DNA of 64,000 nt from Pseudonocardiaceae bacterium YIM PH 21723 (GTDB lineage: Bacteria > Actinomycetota > Actinomycetes > Mycobacteriales > Pseudonocardiaceae), in assembly GCA_003600225.1 (NCBI GenBank), contig QZFT01000045.1, forward strand, positions 62,001 through 126,000, in the 5' to 3' direction. The notes below the pieces were generated by a model. It ran no database searches and was not told where the DNA came from. It worked only from the letters and a program-made list of their open reading frames with translations. The position numbers were made by a program, and so were the translations under genes. Positions 1-8,152 of this stretch are shown in pieces (the first letter of the stretch is position 1; each line of letters begins with the position of its first letter).

Positions 1-765
1 TCCAAGAGCAAGGTGACTGCGGTGCCTGCCTGCGAGGGTCGGCAGCGGATCGAGCGCACCGCGCTCAATGCCGCCCGAATAACCGCACGCGAACCCGATT
101 CCACTCCACAGGTCGGCCTGCCGCGATGGTGGGAATGCGCCGACGATCGTCGCGACTTGCAAGACGTCGGCATGGGAGGCGAACCAAATCGCGCGGCCCA
201 CGCCCTGATCGAAAACTCGCCGACCATAGCCTTTCAGGTGCGAAGGCACGTGCTGATGGGTCACATGGCGCTCATAGGCGAAGAAACCTCGATAGAAGCC
301 GAACCCGTCCAAGATGATCCAGCTGAGGAGGGGGTCTCCCAGCCGTCTGCGGAACCACTCGGGATCCCGACGGATTCTGGCCAGGCACATGCCCGCGCCA
401 AGGTAGATGCCGAAGACGTGGTGCGCTCCGGGGCCGGTGGCGAGGGCCAAAGTACGATTTCTTTTCGGCCATATGCAGTCGAGCGCCGCCAGGCCGACTC
501 CTGCACCTTCGTAGGCGAATCCGTGGAGTTCCTCGTCGTATGCGTCGAGTTTGCGGACCAAGGCGTCGAATTCAGGATTGAGCAGTGTCGTCCGGCTGCA
601 CTCGGTGACGGTGTACACGACCTGCTTTAACCGCGCGGTGGATGCGTCGTCATCAGTATTCGGAGCGCCGGGCATCATCCCGGCCGCAGCGAAAGAGCGC
701 CAGAGCAGGTTGCCTATGGTGTCACGCAGGCCGCTTTCGGCTGGGACTGTTGTTGTGAGTGTCAT
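1..765 (-). CDS. DUF1702 family protein, second copy (3' end off the window)
   Basis: The frame opens with ATG at 765 and stays open to base 1, so about 255 residues are visible and the C-terminus is missing. The protein shows the landmarks of its upstream neighbour: HGFAYEGAGVGLAALDC, DGFGFYRGFF, VFDQGVGRAIWF and GYSGGIE. This marks it as a DUF1702 paralogue. The ATG overlaps the stop of the upstream DUF1702 gene (ATGA), so the two are translationally coupled. DUF1702 has no established reaction. To my knowledge the family is mostly seen in actinomycete polyketide clusters, including enediyne ones. Codon 46 is the rare TTA codon. The family call is firm; the function is unknown. Confidence 0.85.
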   Translation of the reverse strand, partial: MTLTTTVPAESGLRDTIGNLLWRSFAAAGMMPGAPNTDDDASTARLKQVVYTVTECSRTTLLNPEFDALVRKLDAYDEELHGFAYEGAGVGLAALDCIWPKRNRTLALATGPGAHHVFGIYLGAGMCLARIRRDPEWFRRRLGDPLLSWIILDGFGFYRGFFAYERHVTHQHVPSHLKGYGRRVFDQGVGRAIWFASHADVLQVATIVGAFPPSRQADLWSGIGFACGYSGGIERGALDPLPTLAGRHRSHLALG

Positions 766-1727
766 CGCCCCAGGTCCACATCCATCGCGGGACGGCTCAG
801 CGAGGAGAATGCCTCGATCACACCGTCCTGAACGACGGCGCAGGCTGGACGTGCGTAGTGAGCCGAGATATTGCTCATGACGTCGTCCACGATTGCGGCG
901 GCGCCGGCGCTGCTGGTCTCACACAGCACTTCGCAAGCCATCTCCGTGTCGGAGACCGGGTTACCCGCGCGGTGCCTGCCCTTGGCGGCGAAGGAAGCTC
1001 CGGTGGCGACATAGGCGAGGTGAGGTTCGCACACCTCCCGTAGACGTTCGAACTCCTGGCGTTCCAGTCCGCCCGCATAGCAGGATCCGGTCCCGATGCC
1101 CAGCCACATGTCGGGCTGGCGGGGTGGGGCAAAAGCAGCTACCTCGGCGGCGACACGCTCCACGTCGGCACCGGAGGTGAACCAGATGCTGCGTCCGACG
1201 CCCTGGTCGAAGACGCGACGAGCGTACGGGGAGAGATGTGACGGGACGACCTGACGGTCTACGTAGCGTGCCCGTTGGAAGAAGCCTTGATGGAAGCCGT
1301 AGCCGTCCATGACCAGCCATCGCGCCACCGGATCATCAAGACGGTTCAGAAACGGTTCCGGCTGGCGTCGCATGCGTGCTAGCGCCTCTCCAGCGCCAAT
1401 ATGTGACATGTAGATGTGTGTATCGCCGGCGCCGGCCAGAAATTCCCGCAATCGCGACTTGCCCGGTAACCAACAGTCCATTCCGGTGAGCCCCATGGCC
1501 ACACCTTCGTGAGCGTAACCGTTCATATGTTGGGGAAAGCGGTCGAGTCGGCTGACGATAGCGTCCACGCCCCCGCCCTCAAGAACCGCGTGATAGCCGC
1601 CGACCTCGGCGCGTAACGCATCTTCCAGATGTCGCCACTTTGCGGTGTCGCCCTTTTTGAATTTGAGGATTTCTTTCTCTGAAACACCCAACACTGCCAA
1701 TTTCACCCGGGCCAGCAATGTAGTCAT
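762..1727 (-). CDS. DUF1702 family protein, first copy
   Basis: A protein of 321 residues if it starts at ATG 1727, which has an AGGGGAG ribosome site about 10 nt upstream. A TTG start at 1748 is possible but has no comparable site. The motifs DGYGFHQGFF, VFDQGVGRSIWF and CYAGGLE, and an N-terminal MNGYAHEGVAMGLTGMDCW stretch, place it in DUF1702. It overlaps the second DUF1702 gene by the ATGA quartet, so the pair probably forms a complex or acts in sequence. The promoter region carries the cluster motif CTTTC-N7-GTAAG. No signal peptide or membrane segment is evident. The biochemical role is unknown; the position at the edge of a halogenating polyketide cluster suggests a tailoring role. 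Confidence 0.88.
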   Translation of the reverse strand: MTTLLARVKLAVLGVSEKEILKFKKGDTAKWRHLEDALRAEVGGYHAVLEGGGVDAIVSRLDRFPQHMNGYAHEGVAMGLTGMDCWLPGKSRLREFLAGAGDTHIYMSHIGAGEALARMRRQPEPFLNRLDDPVARWLVMDGYGFHQGFFQRARYVDRQVVPSHLSPYARRVFDQGVGRSIWFTSGADVERVAAEVAAFAPPRQPDMWLGIGTGSCYAGGLERQEFERLREVCEPHLAYVATGASFAAKGRHRAGNPVSDTEMACEVLCETSSAGAAAIVDDVMSNISAHYARPACAVVQDGVIEAFSSLSRPAMDVDLGR

Positions 1728-1804
1728 CGTGTCTGATCTCCCCTGCAAGGAGGCGCGGATTAGTGCTCATCTCAAATGATGGTGTGGGCGGCCATTACGC
1801 AGGA

Positions 1805-1821
1805 CTTACCGAATTGGAAAG
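1805..1821 (-). promoter_or_regulatory. Cluster motif upstream of the DUF1702 operon
   Basis: On the minus strand this reads CTTTC-caattcg-GTAAG, about 78 nt before the DUF1702 start. It matches the site before halogenase 1 (CTTTC-N7-GTAAG) and resembles the TTAC-N7-GTAA palindromes at four other cluster promoters. A second GTAAT lies 11 nt downstream of GTAAG. I infer a shared regulator site. Confidence 0.5.
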
Positions 1822-1848
1822 ACTGCCGACCTTCAGACGAACGAAAGC

Positions 1849-1887
1849 AGCTTCTCTCCCCAGCGATTCCCGCTGGGGAGAGAAGCT
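1849..1887 (-). terminator. Strong hairpin after the PAS gene
   Basis: A perfect 16-bp stem (AGCTTCTCTCCCCAGC and its complement) closes a 7-nt loop. It lies 23 nt beyond the stop of the PAS gene and upstream of the DUF1702 promoter, so it most likely ends leftward PAS transcription. There is no long U tract. Confidence 0.75.
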
Positions 1888-1909
1888 GTGCGACATCCGA
1901 AACTAAACG

Positions 1910-2404
1910 TCAGCCGACGCCGGCAGACGCGAGCAGTCCAGGCACGGTCTTGGTCGTGTTGTGACGGAAGATATTGACCGCACCTACGACCTGATCGGCA
2001 TCGTCGCGGATCGGGAAGACGTTGACCAGGGCGAGAAGCCGATGGCCACCGGGCTGCTCGCAGATGACATCCGCGTTGCGGACGGTTCCGCCGTTGTTGA
2101 TGACCACCGAAGGCGGGGCTACGTCATGCGGCATGACGTCGCCGGACGGGTAGCGCAGGCGGAAGGCTCCGCAGTACTTCTCGCTGGTGCCCAGTTCAGG
2201 ACTACGGCCCCAGGCGCTGATAGCGGTCTTGTTGCAGGCGATCAACGTGCCGTCCTTCTCCAACACGTAGATACCGACCTCGATGTCGTCCATCGCGGCC
2301 TGGTCGCCTAGCAGGCCGCCGGGCACCAGGTGCCCGTTCTCGACCTTGCCGCGAAACGCGAGTTCATCCAGGTCGCCGGCGGTGATTTTCTCGCTGATAC
2401 TCAT
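1910..2404 (-). CDS. Stand-alone PAS domain protein
   Basis: A protein of 164 residues with an AGGGAAG ribosome site just before ATG 2404. Residues about 38-150 read as one PAS fold: MDDIEVGIYVLEKDGTLIAC, an N-K-T-A-ISAWGR helix region, then the strands ADVICEQPGG, LLALVNVFPIRD and VVGAVNIFRH. There is no kinase, HTH or cyclase domain, so it can only sense or bind and pass a signal by protein contact, or bind a small ligand. It sits alone between the DUF1702 operon and the dehalogenase gene and ends before a strong terminator. Its ligand cannot be told from sequence. Short PAS proteins also occur as light or redox sensors. Confidence 0.75.
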   Translation of the reverse strand: MSISEKITAGDLDELAFRGKVENGHLVPGGLLGDQAAMDDIEVGIYVLEKDGTLIACNKTAISAWGRSPELGTSEKYCGAFRLRYPSGDVMPHDVAPPSVVINNGGTVRNADVICEQPGGHRLLALVNVFPIRDDADQVVGAVNIFRHNTTKTVPGLLASAGVG

Positions 2405-2756
2405 ATCGCTTCCCTAAATTCGATTTGGGCATGGCGAAACCAGAGTGATTCACAGAAATAATCGTTATGAACCGGGTCTTCGAGAAGTGAGCTTCGGGCC
2501 TAATTATTGCCCGCGTGTCAATTTACGGTAGCGGTCGCGGTAATGTGTGGTCAATAAGCTGTCCCCCGAAAAAGGCATGGTGCTGGTCGCTAGTCGTGGT
2601 CGATACGGCGACACTCTGAAAATAGAGCTCACCTCATCTCGGAACGGTGCCATTTTGCCGAATATGATAATTCTGTGCGCACGAAATCCGGCCATCGACC
2701 GCCCCGCTGGGTCGGCATGGCTGGAGTTCTCGCCGTTCCGGCGTCACGTCAGGACG
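2405..2756. other. Non-coding gap upstream of the PAS gene
   Basis: About 350 bases with no convincing gene on either strand. The region is less GC-rich than its surroundings and must hold the PAS promoter. At 2522-2545 the minus strand contains ATTACCGCG followed by a GCTAC and a GTAA, a partial match to the cluster motif. Small open frames here show no recognisable protein features. Confidence 0.5.
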
Positions 2757-3641
2757 TCACGATTCGTTGAACCATCTCCTGATGGCGTCGCTGAACGCTT
2801 CAGGTGCGTCGGACTGCCCGAAATGTCCAACGCCATGGAGCACGGTGGTCGTGTGATTGGGGAACATCGCTTCGCAGCGCTCCCGGTATTTGTCGGTGAA
2901 CACTGGATCCTTGTCGCCCCACAGGATCAGGGTGGGTAGCTCCTCGATCGTGTGGAACCGGCTCGCGAGTTCGGCGAAAAACTCGCGAGCGTTGAGAAGT
3001 TCACCGGGAAGGATGGCACAGGCGTCCCGACGGCCGGGAGCCGTTGCCCCGCGGTAGTGCGCCATCTCGGCTTCGGACAGCTTGCGAAGGTTGTGGGCCG
3101 AGGGGACGTAGTAGTTGACCATCAGATTGAATCGCTTGTTCAGAGCCCGGCCGATTGATCCTCCCAGTACTCGGGAGAACATCTCTGAGCTTAGGTTGCC
3201 GTTCAAAGCCCATGCCCACGTGTTGTTCAAGATAAGGCGTTCGACCTTGTCCGGACGCTGCGTCGCTGCGTGCAGACCGAATGGGCCACCCCAGTCGTGG
3301 CCGATAAGGGTCAAGCCAGAGAGTTCCAGGGCGTCGATGAAGGACACCAGCAGTTTTGCCTGGTCCTGGGCAAGGAACTGATTCTCTGGGCTGCCTACGG
3401 AGAGGCCGAACCCGGGAAAGTCGAGGGCGATACAGCGGAACCTGTCTCGCAGGCTGGCGATCACCTCGCGGTATACGAACGACCAGACCGGGTTACCGTG
3501 CAGCATCAACAGGATTGGTCCCGAACCCTCGTCGACGTAGTGGACGATGTTGCCGTCCAGCTCCACAAACCGGCTTGTGAATGGGAACTGCTCATCGTCG
3601 ACCCACGCCGGACGCATACCCACAGGTTGCGCAGCCGTCAT
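2757..3641 (-). CDS. Haloalkane dehalogenase-like alpha/beta hydrolase
   Basis: A protein of 294 residues with the full alpha/beta-hydrolase triad. The nucleophile Asp lies in GHDWGG (about residue 117), the acid in LWGDKDPVF, and the His in GVGHFGQSD near the C-terminus. The oxyanion loop HGNPVWSFVYREV carries the Asn, and the nucleophile elbow carries the Trp directly after Asp. In haloalkane dehalogenases these two residues hold the leaving halide. The reaction would be hydrolytic removal of halide to an alcohol, though epoxide hydrolases and fluoroacetate dehalogenases share this fold. It is divergent from halogenase 1 across a 205-bp promoter region. A decayed relative lies at 21.7-22.0 kb. 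Fold certain, halide as substrate probable. Confidence 0.85.
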   Translation of the reverse strand: MTAAQPVGMRPAWVDDEQFPFTSRFVELDGNIVHYVDEGSGPILLMLHGNPVWSFVYREVIASLRDRFRCIALDFPGFGLSVGSPENQFLAQDQAKLLVSFIDALELSGLTLIGHDWGGPFGLHAATQRPDKVERLILNNTWAWALNGNLSSEMFSRVLGGSIGRALNKRFNLMVNYYVPSAHNLRKLSEAEMAHYRGATAPGRRDACAILPGELLNAREFFAELASRFHTIEELPTLILWGDKDPVFTDKYRERCEAMFPNHTTTVLHGVGHFGQSDAPEAFSDAIRRWFNES

Positions 3642-3676
3642 TTCTAATCCTCTTCCAGTTCACATGACCGTTCGGC

Positions 3677-3702
3677 TTGGACTTGTAGAAAGTCAAGTCC
3701 AA
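3677..3702. promoter_or_regulatory. 9-bp inverted repeat between divergent genes
   Basis: TTGGACTTG (3677-3685) and CAAGTCCAA (3694-3702) form a perfect inverted repeat with an 8-nt spacer. It lies 36 nt upstream of the dehalogenase start and 145 nt upstream of halogenase 1. Position and size suit a dimeric repressor or activator. The regulator is not known. Confidence 0.55.
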
Positions 3703-3739
3703 CGGGGCCGGGAGTCTACTCGTAGCACCTTCGCCGCTG

Positions 3740-3756
3740 CTTTCATTGTCGGTAAG
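3740..3756 (+). promoter_or_regulatory. Cluster motif upstream of halogenase 1
   Basis: CTTTC-attgtcg-GTAAG, with GTAAG ending 90 nt before the halogenase 1 ATG. The left half is identical to the DUF1702 site and the right half to the antiporter and halogenase 2 sites. Confidence 0.5.
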
Positions 3757-3846
3757 TCGCGTGTAACGGGGTTTCCTAGCGTTGCGGACAAAGCGAAACG
3801 CGTTCTGCCCGTTCGTAGCCCGTCACGTGGTGCTGGAGGTATCGCA

Positions 3847-5610
3847 ATGACGACCCACCCCGCCGGTTCCGACGTGGAATCCGACTCGGACGTAGTGATC
3901 CTGGGCGGTGGTGCAGCAGGGCTGACGCTGGCGTTACAGCTGCACATGGATCGGCCCGGCACGTCGATCATCGTGGTGGAGAAGAACGTTCGTGCTCCCG
4001 AGGCGGCGCACAAAGTAGGTGAATCGACCGTTGACATCGCCGCGCACTACATGCGCGATGTGCTGAAGATCGAGCCCCACATTAACGATCGGCAACTTGA
4101 GAAGTTCGGGCTGCGATTCTTCTTCACCCAGTCGGACAACCGCGACATCGCCCGTCGGGTGGAACTCGGCCATGCATATTCGCCGCAAAGTGGAGCCACC
4201 TACCAAATCGACCGGGGCAGGTTCGAGAACTATTTGTCTGACGAGCTCAGTGGTCGCGGCGTCGATGTAAGGGCCGGCCACAAGGTAGATCGAGTGGACC
4301 TAGCGGAAGACGGCGGCCGGCACGTTGTTACCGTGACCGCGCCGGATGGCCAGCGGCGTATCATTCGGGCGCGGTGGGTGCTCGATGCGTCAGGCCGAGC
4401 CTCGATTCTCAAGCGCAAACTCGGATTGGCGAAGCCCAACGGCCATGATGTGAATGCGGTGTGGTTCCGGATCGACGACCCGATCGACGTCGATGAGTGG
4501 TCGGACTCGCCTCAATGGCATGAACGCATCACGGACGGCCACCGACGCCTGTCGACCGTTCACCTGATGGGCGAAGGGTATTGGGTGTGGCTGATTCCCT
4601 TGGCTTCGGGCTCCATCAGCGTGGGGATCGTCGCCGACGCCGGGTTGCACCCGTTCGAGAAGATGAACCGCTTCGACAAGGCACTGACCTGGTTGCAGGA
4701 GCATGAGCCTCAGTGTGCCGAGGCTGTAGAGGCCCAGCGCGACAAACTGCTCGACTTCAAGGTCATGCGGAACTATTCGTATGCTTGCGAACAGGTCTAC
4801 TCCGGACAGCGCTGGTGCCTGACCGGAGAGGCAGGCATCTTCCTGGACCCGTTCTACTCACCTGGATTCGATGTCATCTCCCTGGGTAACGGACTTATTA
4901 CAGACCTCGTGACCCGCGACCTGGACGGGCAGGACGTCGCCGAGCTCGCCGCGATCCACAACACAGTGTTCTTCCTGGTCACCGATGGCTGGTTGCCGAT
5001 CTACGAGGGCCAGTATCCGGTCATGGGCAATGCCAGAGTGATGAGCGCAAAGATCATTTGGGATACCGGCGTGTACTGGGCAGTGCCCTCGCTGCTCTAT
5101 TACCACGACCAGTTCCCACATTTGGTGGAACGACCTCGACTGGTGGCACAGCTGGCGCGGTTGTCGACGATCACCGAGCCGGTGCAGCGGTTCTTCCGGC
5201 AGTGGTATGAGGTTGAGCCGCGGACACATGCCGATGGATTCGTCACGTATTACGACTTCGATTTCATGACCCGCTTCCATGAGGGTATGGCTGATGGCCT
5301 GACCTCCGGTGAACTGGAGAAGAGGCTCACGGCGAATCTTGATGAACTGGAGCGGATCGCCGGCGAACTCATCTCCGCGGTGATGGTGGAAGGCGACGTC
5401 GCCGGCGAGGCGGCGTGGCGTGGACTGGTGGAGATGTGGCGCGCGGACGAGACGTTGATGCGGCTGGTCGAGGTCTACCGAGCGCACGGTGCCGTCGCCG
5501 ATGCGTGGATCACGGTGGGGCCGGACGGACGCGCCAAGGGCGGCGGCCGGGACTTCTCGGTGCGCCCGTTCGTCCAGGACGACACCGACGTGTTGGCGGG
5601 GGAGTGGTGA
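3847..5610 (+). CDS. FAD-dependent halogenase 1 (tryptophan-halogenase superfamily)
   Basis: ATG 3847 follows GGAGG by 7 nt and gives 587 residues; the frame is open 300 nt further upstream but without family sequence. Key features are the FAD-binding GGGAAG near residue 20, HKVGEST near 55-61, a conserved Lys at 86 in LEKFGLRFFF where the family places its catalytic lysine, the halogenase signature WVWLIP (W-x-W-x-I-P) near residue 245, and GEAGIFLDPFYSPG. These enzymes use FADH2, oxygen and halide to make hypohalous acid that halogenates electron-rich carbon. Codon 30 is TTA. It is one of three paralogues in the cluster and the only one transcribed alone. The substrate may be an ACP-bound polyene or a free acid. 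Confidence 0.88.
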   Translation: MTTHPAGSDVESDSDVVILGGGAAGLTLALQLHMDRPGTSIIVVEKNVRAPEAAHKVGESTVDIAAHYMRDVLKIEPHINDRQLEKFGLRFFFTQSDNRDIARRVELGHAYSPQSGATYQIDRGRFENYLSDELSGRGVDVRAGHKVDRVDLAEDGGRHVVTVTAPDGQRRIIRARWVLDASGRASILKRKLGLAKPNGHDVNAVWFRIDDPIDVDEWSDSPQWHERITDGHRRLSTVHLMGEGYWVWLIPLASGSISVGIVADAGLHPFEKMNRFDKALTWLQEHEPQCAEAVEAQRDKLLDFKVMRNYSYACEQVYSGQRWCLTGEAGIFLDPFYSPGFDVISLGNGLITDLVTRDLDGQDVAELAAIHNTVFFLVTDGWLPIYEGQYPVMGNARVMSAKIIWDTGVYWAVPSLLYYHDQFPHLVERPRLVAQLARLSTITEPVQRFFRQWYEVEPRTHADGFVTYYDFDFMTRFHEGMADGLTSGELEKRLTANLDELERIAGELISAVMVEGDVAGEAAWRGLVEMWRADETLMRLVEVYRAHGAVADAWITVGPDGRAKGGGRDFSVRPFVQDDTDVLAGEW

Positions 5611-5623
5611 CCTTCCGGTGCCG

Positions 5624-5640
5624 ATTACACATCAGGTAAG
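5624..5640 (+). promoter_or_regulatory. Cluster motif upstream of the antiporter gene
   Basis: ATTAC-acatcag-GTAAG (palindromic core TTAC-N7-GTAA), 108 nt before the antiporter GTG start and just after halogenase 1 ends. It suggests that the antiporter has its own promoter within the same regulon. Confidence 0.5.
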
Positions 5641-5748
5641 AGCGACGAAACCAGGCTGGCCAGGATCACCGGTCACGGGCAAAAGCGCATCTAGCGTGGG
5701 GGAGCGGTGTGATCACCCGACCTGGCCCATGCACGGGAAGGGTCGATT

Positions 5749-7107
5749 GTGCCGACGCTCTTGCAAATAACCACTCATCTGTTTCTGCAGATGTTGGTCA
5801 TCCTGGTGACGTATCGCCTGATCTGGCCGGTATTCCGCAGACTGGCACAGGTGCAGGTCGTCGCCGTGATGGTTGCCGGTTTCCTCCTGGGACCTTCCGT
5901 CCTCGGCCTGGTCGCGCCTGCCGCACAGCACTGGCTGTTTCCGTCCACGCTCCATATCGGAAGTGCGTCGATCATGCATCCCAATCTGGTCGCGATCTAC
6001 GTCGTGGGGCAGTTGGGTTTGGTGCTCTACATGTTCCTGGTCGGGGCGTCGTTCAAGCTGGACATTCTCGGCGCCCATCTACGGCAGGCCGGTGCGACAT
6101 CAGCCTTCGGCGTTGGGGTGCCGTTGATTCTTGGCGGTGTCCTCGGCTGGATGATGACCACACAGGGTGGATTCTTCACCGACAAGGTCGGGCATTGGCA
6201 GGGCGCGTTGTTCCTCGCCGCCGCGGTGGCGATCACCGCTTTCCCCATGTTGGCCTGGATTGTGCACGACTCCGGATTGATGGATACCAGGCTTGGCACG
6301 ATGTCGCTGTCATGCGCCGCGGCCGACGACGCATGTTCATGGATTTTGTTGGCGGCCGTTGTCGCCAGTACCAGGGGGTCTATGGATGATGCGCTGATCG
6401 CCGTTGGTGGCACCATTTTCTACGTCCTTTTCATGGTGCTCGTCGCGCGACGTTGGCTCGCGCGCTTGAACACCTGGTCCCCCTCTGGAGACAATGCACG
6501 CACCGGAGGAATCCCGATCGCCCACCTGACGATCGTGTTGCTCGTCATTCTGGCCGGCTGCTGGTTCACCGACTACGTCGGAATCTACTCCGTGTTCGGC
6601 GCTTTCGTGGCTGGTGCCGTCATGCCTCGTGGGAAGCTGCTCGACACGATCCGGGATCGATTCGAGCCCTTGGTCGCCTATCTGTTTCTTCCCGCGTTCT
6701 TCATCTATTCCGGGCTCAACACCCAGTTGTCACTCGTCTTCAAGCCGTCAGTGCTTTTGACGGGGGCTCTCGTCTTGGTCGTATCCTTCGCCGGAAAGTT
6801 CGGCGCGGTCGGCTTGGCGGCTCGCTGGCAAGGAATGGGCTGGCGGGAAGCAGGTTCGATGGGGGCCTTGGCCAACGCGCGCGGCCTGATGGAACTCATC
6901 CTTTTGAACATCGGACAATCCGCAGGTTTGATCACGAATGAGCTCTACACGATCCTGGCGCTGATGACGATCATCACCACCTTCGTCGCGACGCCGATTC
7001 AACGGGTATTCGAACGTCGCGCGTGGAAGGACGGATACGTCTTCGGTCGCACAGGCGAAGAACGCGTACCCGCTCATCACGTCACCACGACCGCAAGCCT
7101 CCCGTAA
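5749..7107 (+). CDS. Sodium/proton (Kef-type) antiporter
   Basis: A protein of 452 residues starting with GTG at 5749. About twelve hydrophobic segments run along its length, starting with LLQITTHLFLQMLVILVTYR and followed by conserved polar breaks typical of the CPA2 / Na+/H+ exchanger family: AGFLLGPSVLG, a central AAVAITAFPMLAWI, then SCAAADDACSWIL with the paired Asp residues that bind the cation. It has no C-terminal TrkA-N domain. It would exchange monovalent cations for protons across the membrane. Halogenating and polyketide clusters often carry such transporters for export or self-protection, but product export is an inference. It is followed by a strong hairpin. Confidence 0.88.
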   Translation: MPTLLQITTHLFLQMLVILVTYRLIWPVFRRLAQVQVVAVMVAGFLLGPSVLGLVAPAAQHWLFPSTLHIGSASIMHPNLVAIYVVGQLGLVLYMFLVGASFKLDILGAHLRQAGATSAFGVGVPLILGGVLGWMMTTQGGFFTDKVGHWQGALFLAAAVAITAFPMLAWIVHDSGLMDTRLGTMSLSCAAADDACSWILLAAVVASTRGSMDDALIAVGGTIFYVLFMVLVARRWLARLNTWSPSGDNARTGGIPIAHLTIVLLVILAGCWFTDYVGIYSVFGAFVAGAVMPRGKLLDTIRDRFEPLVAYLFLPAFFIYSGLNTQLSLVFKPSVLLTGALVLVVSFAGKFGAVGLAARWQGMGWREAGSMGALANARGLMELILLNIGQSAGLITNELYTILALMTIITTFVATPIQRVFERRAWKDGYVFGRTGEERVPAHHVTTTASLP

Positions 7108-7110
7108 ATG

Positions 7111-7154
7111 GCGCATCGGACGGGCGGTGTAGTTGCCCCGCCCGTCCGATGCGC
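7111..7154. terminator. Perfect 17-bp hairpin terminator
   Basis: GCGCATCGGACGGGCGG (7111-7127) pairs perfectly with 7138-7154 around a 10-nt loop. It lies 3 nt after the antiporter stop and just past the 3' end of the leftward SARP pseudogene, so it can serve both strands. Confidence 0.8.
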
Positions 7155-7190
7155 TCCCACAGTTGCAGCGCGCGACAACCTGGGACGATG

Positions 7191-8066
7191 CCTAGTTCGC
7201 GACGGATGACTCCAGGTACCCGGCGAGCTGTGACCGGGCGGCCAGAACGATGCCTTGTCGCAGGCTGACCTCGGCGATGGCCGTAGAAGTGGCCTCCGAA
7301 TAGGGATCTCGCTCGAGCACCGACACAATCGGAAGTGCTTTGTGGGGCAGGCCGCGAGTCAGTTACAGGCGCAACAGCCTACTTACCGCATACCCTTGCG
7401 CGACCTCGTGTTCGTTGCGATAGGGATCGGATATCCCATCGAAGAGGTTCTCCGGTAGAAAGGTTGGCTCGTCGTAACCCAGCAGTGTCTCGTACGAGGC
7501 GATCGCGGTGCTGGAATCGTCGTGCCTTTCGGCGGCCTTGCCGGCGGCGAGGAGTCGCCGCATCTCAAGGATGCCGGTCCACCAATGATCGTCGAAGTCG
7601 AACCAATACCCGCCCTTGCCCAGCAAAGCGGATGAATGTGGATGGTTGCCGTGTCGCTAACTCGGGCTCGAGTAGATGTCGCAGTTAATGCAACGTCACG
7701 TGCGGTTGGTTCGGATTCCTTGCCGAGCGGCGGCCAGGCTACAGCAGCTTCCCTACCTCAGCCGAGTCGACGCGAACACGCTCGTTGAGCAGAAACCATT
7801 TCAGCAGAGTGCGGGCACTCCTTCGCCTCAGTCCTGCCGTGTCGTCGATCGGTTGGCCATCACGCGATACCTGGAATGGTCCAAAAAGGTTGGCAGTGAA
7901 CCGGTGAGTCGCGTTCTGATTCCGATTCCTGTTCCGCGTACGAGTATGGGTCTTGCCTCCCCAGCAATGACCCCCATCGAGCAACTGGGATATCGCTTCC
8001 CAGCTGGCCGGCCGTCTTACTGCGGAGGCCCGATCCGGGCCGCGTCGTTGGGGATTGAGTTCCAGC
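7191..8066 (-). pseudogene. Decayed SARP-family regulator
   Basis: The minus strand reads like a SARP regulator broken by nonsense codons and frameshifts. The N-terminal winged-helix part (NLFGPFQVSRDG, then SARTLLKWFLLNERVRVDS) stops at VGKLL followed by TAG, where the family has LLWP (TGG changed to TAG). After a second stop, LRHLLEPELATRQPSTFIR continues and then shifts frame to GGYWFDFDDHWWTGILEMRRLLAAGK. A further stop after YAVSRLLRL is followed by the C-terminal bacterial activation domain, which ends at the TAG at 7191. The intact SARP at 19.2-20.1 kb aligns across all pieces (for example LKRLLQPELGPRERSSFIR). The cluster thus once had a second activator. Confidence 0.8.
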
Positions 8067-8089
8067 AAACCCGCTGAACTTCCGTAGTC

Positions 8090-8106
8090 CTTCCGTCCGG
8101 CGTAAG
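8090..8106 (+). promoter_or_regulatory. Cluster motif upstream of the halogenase 2 operon
   Basis: CTTCC-gtccggc-GTAAG, with GTAAG ending 46 nt before the halogenase 2 start. The left half is a weaker match than at other sites, but spacing and the right half are identical. Confidence 0.4.
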
Positions 8107-8152
8107 CGCACCGGAAGCGAACACCGTGAGAGTGATTTCGCGAGGAGGAATC

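Noticed and set aside
1-1727. Enediyne cluster, suggested by the DUF1702 genes
   Set aside because: Neither PKS has the enediyne KS-AT-ACP-KR-DH order, and no other enediyne core genes are visible.
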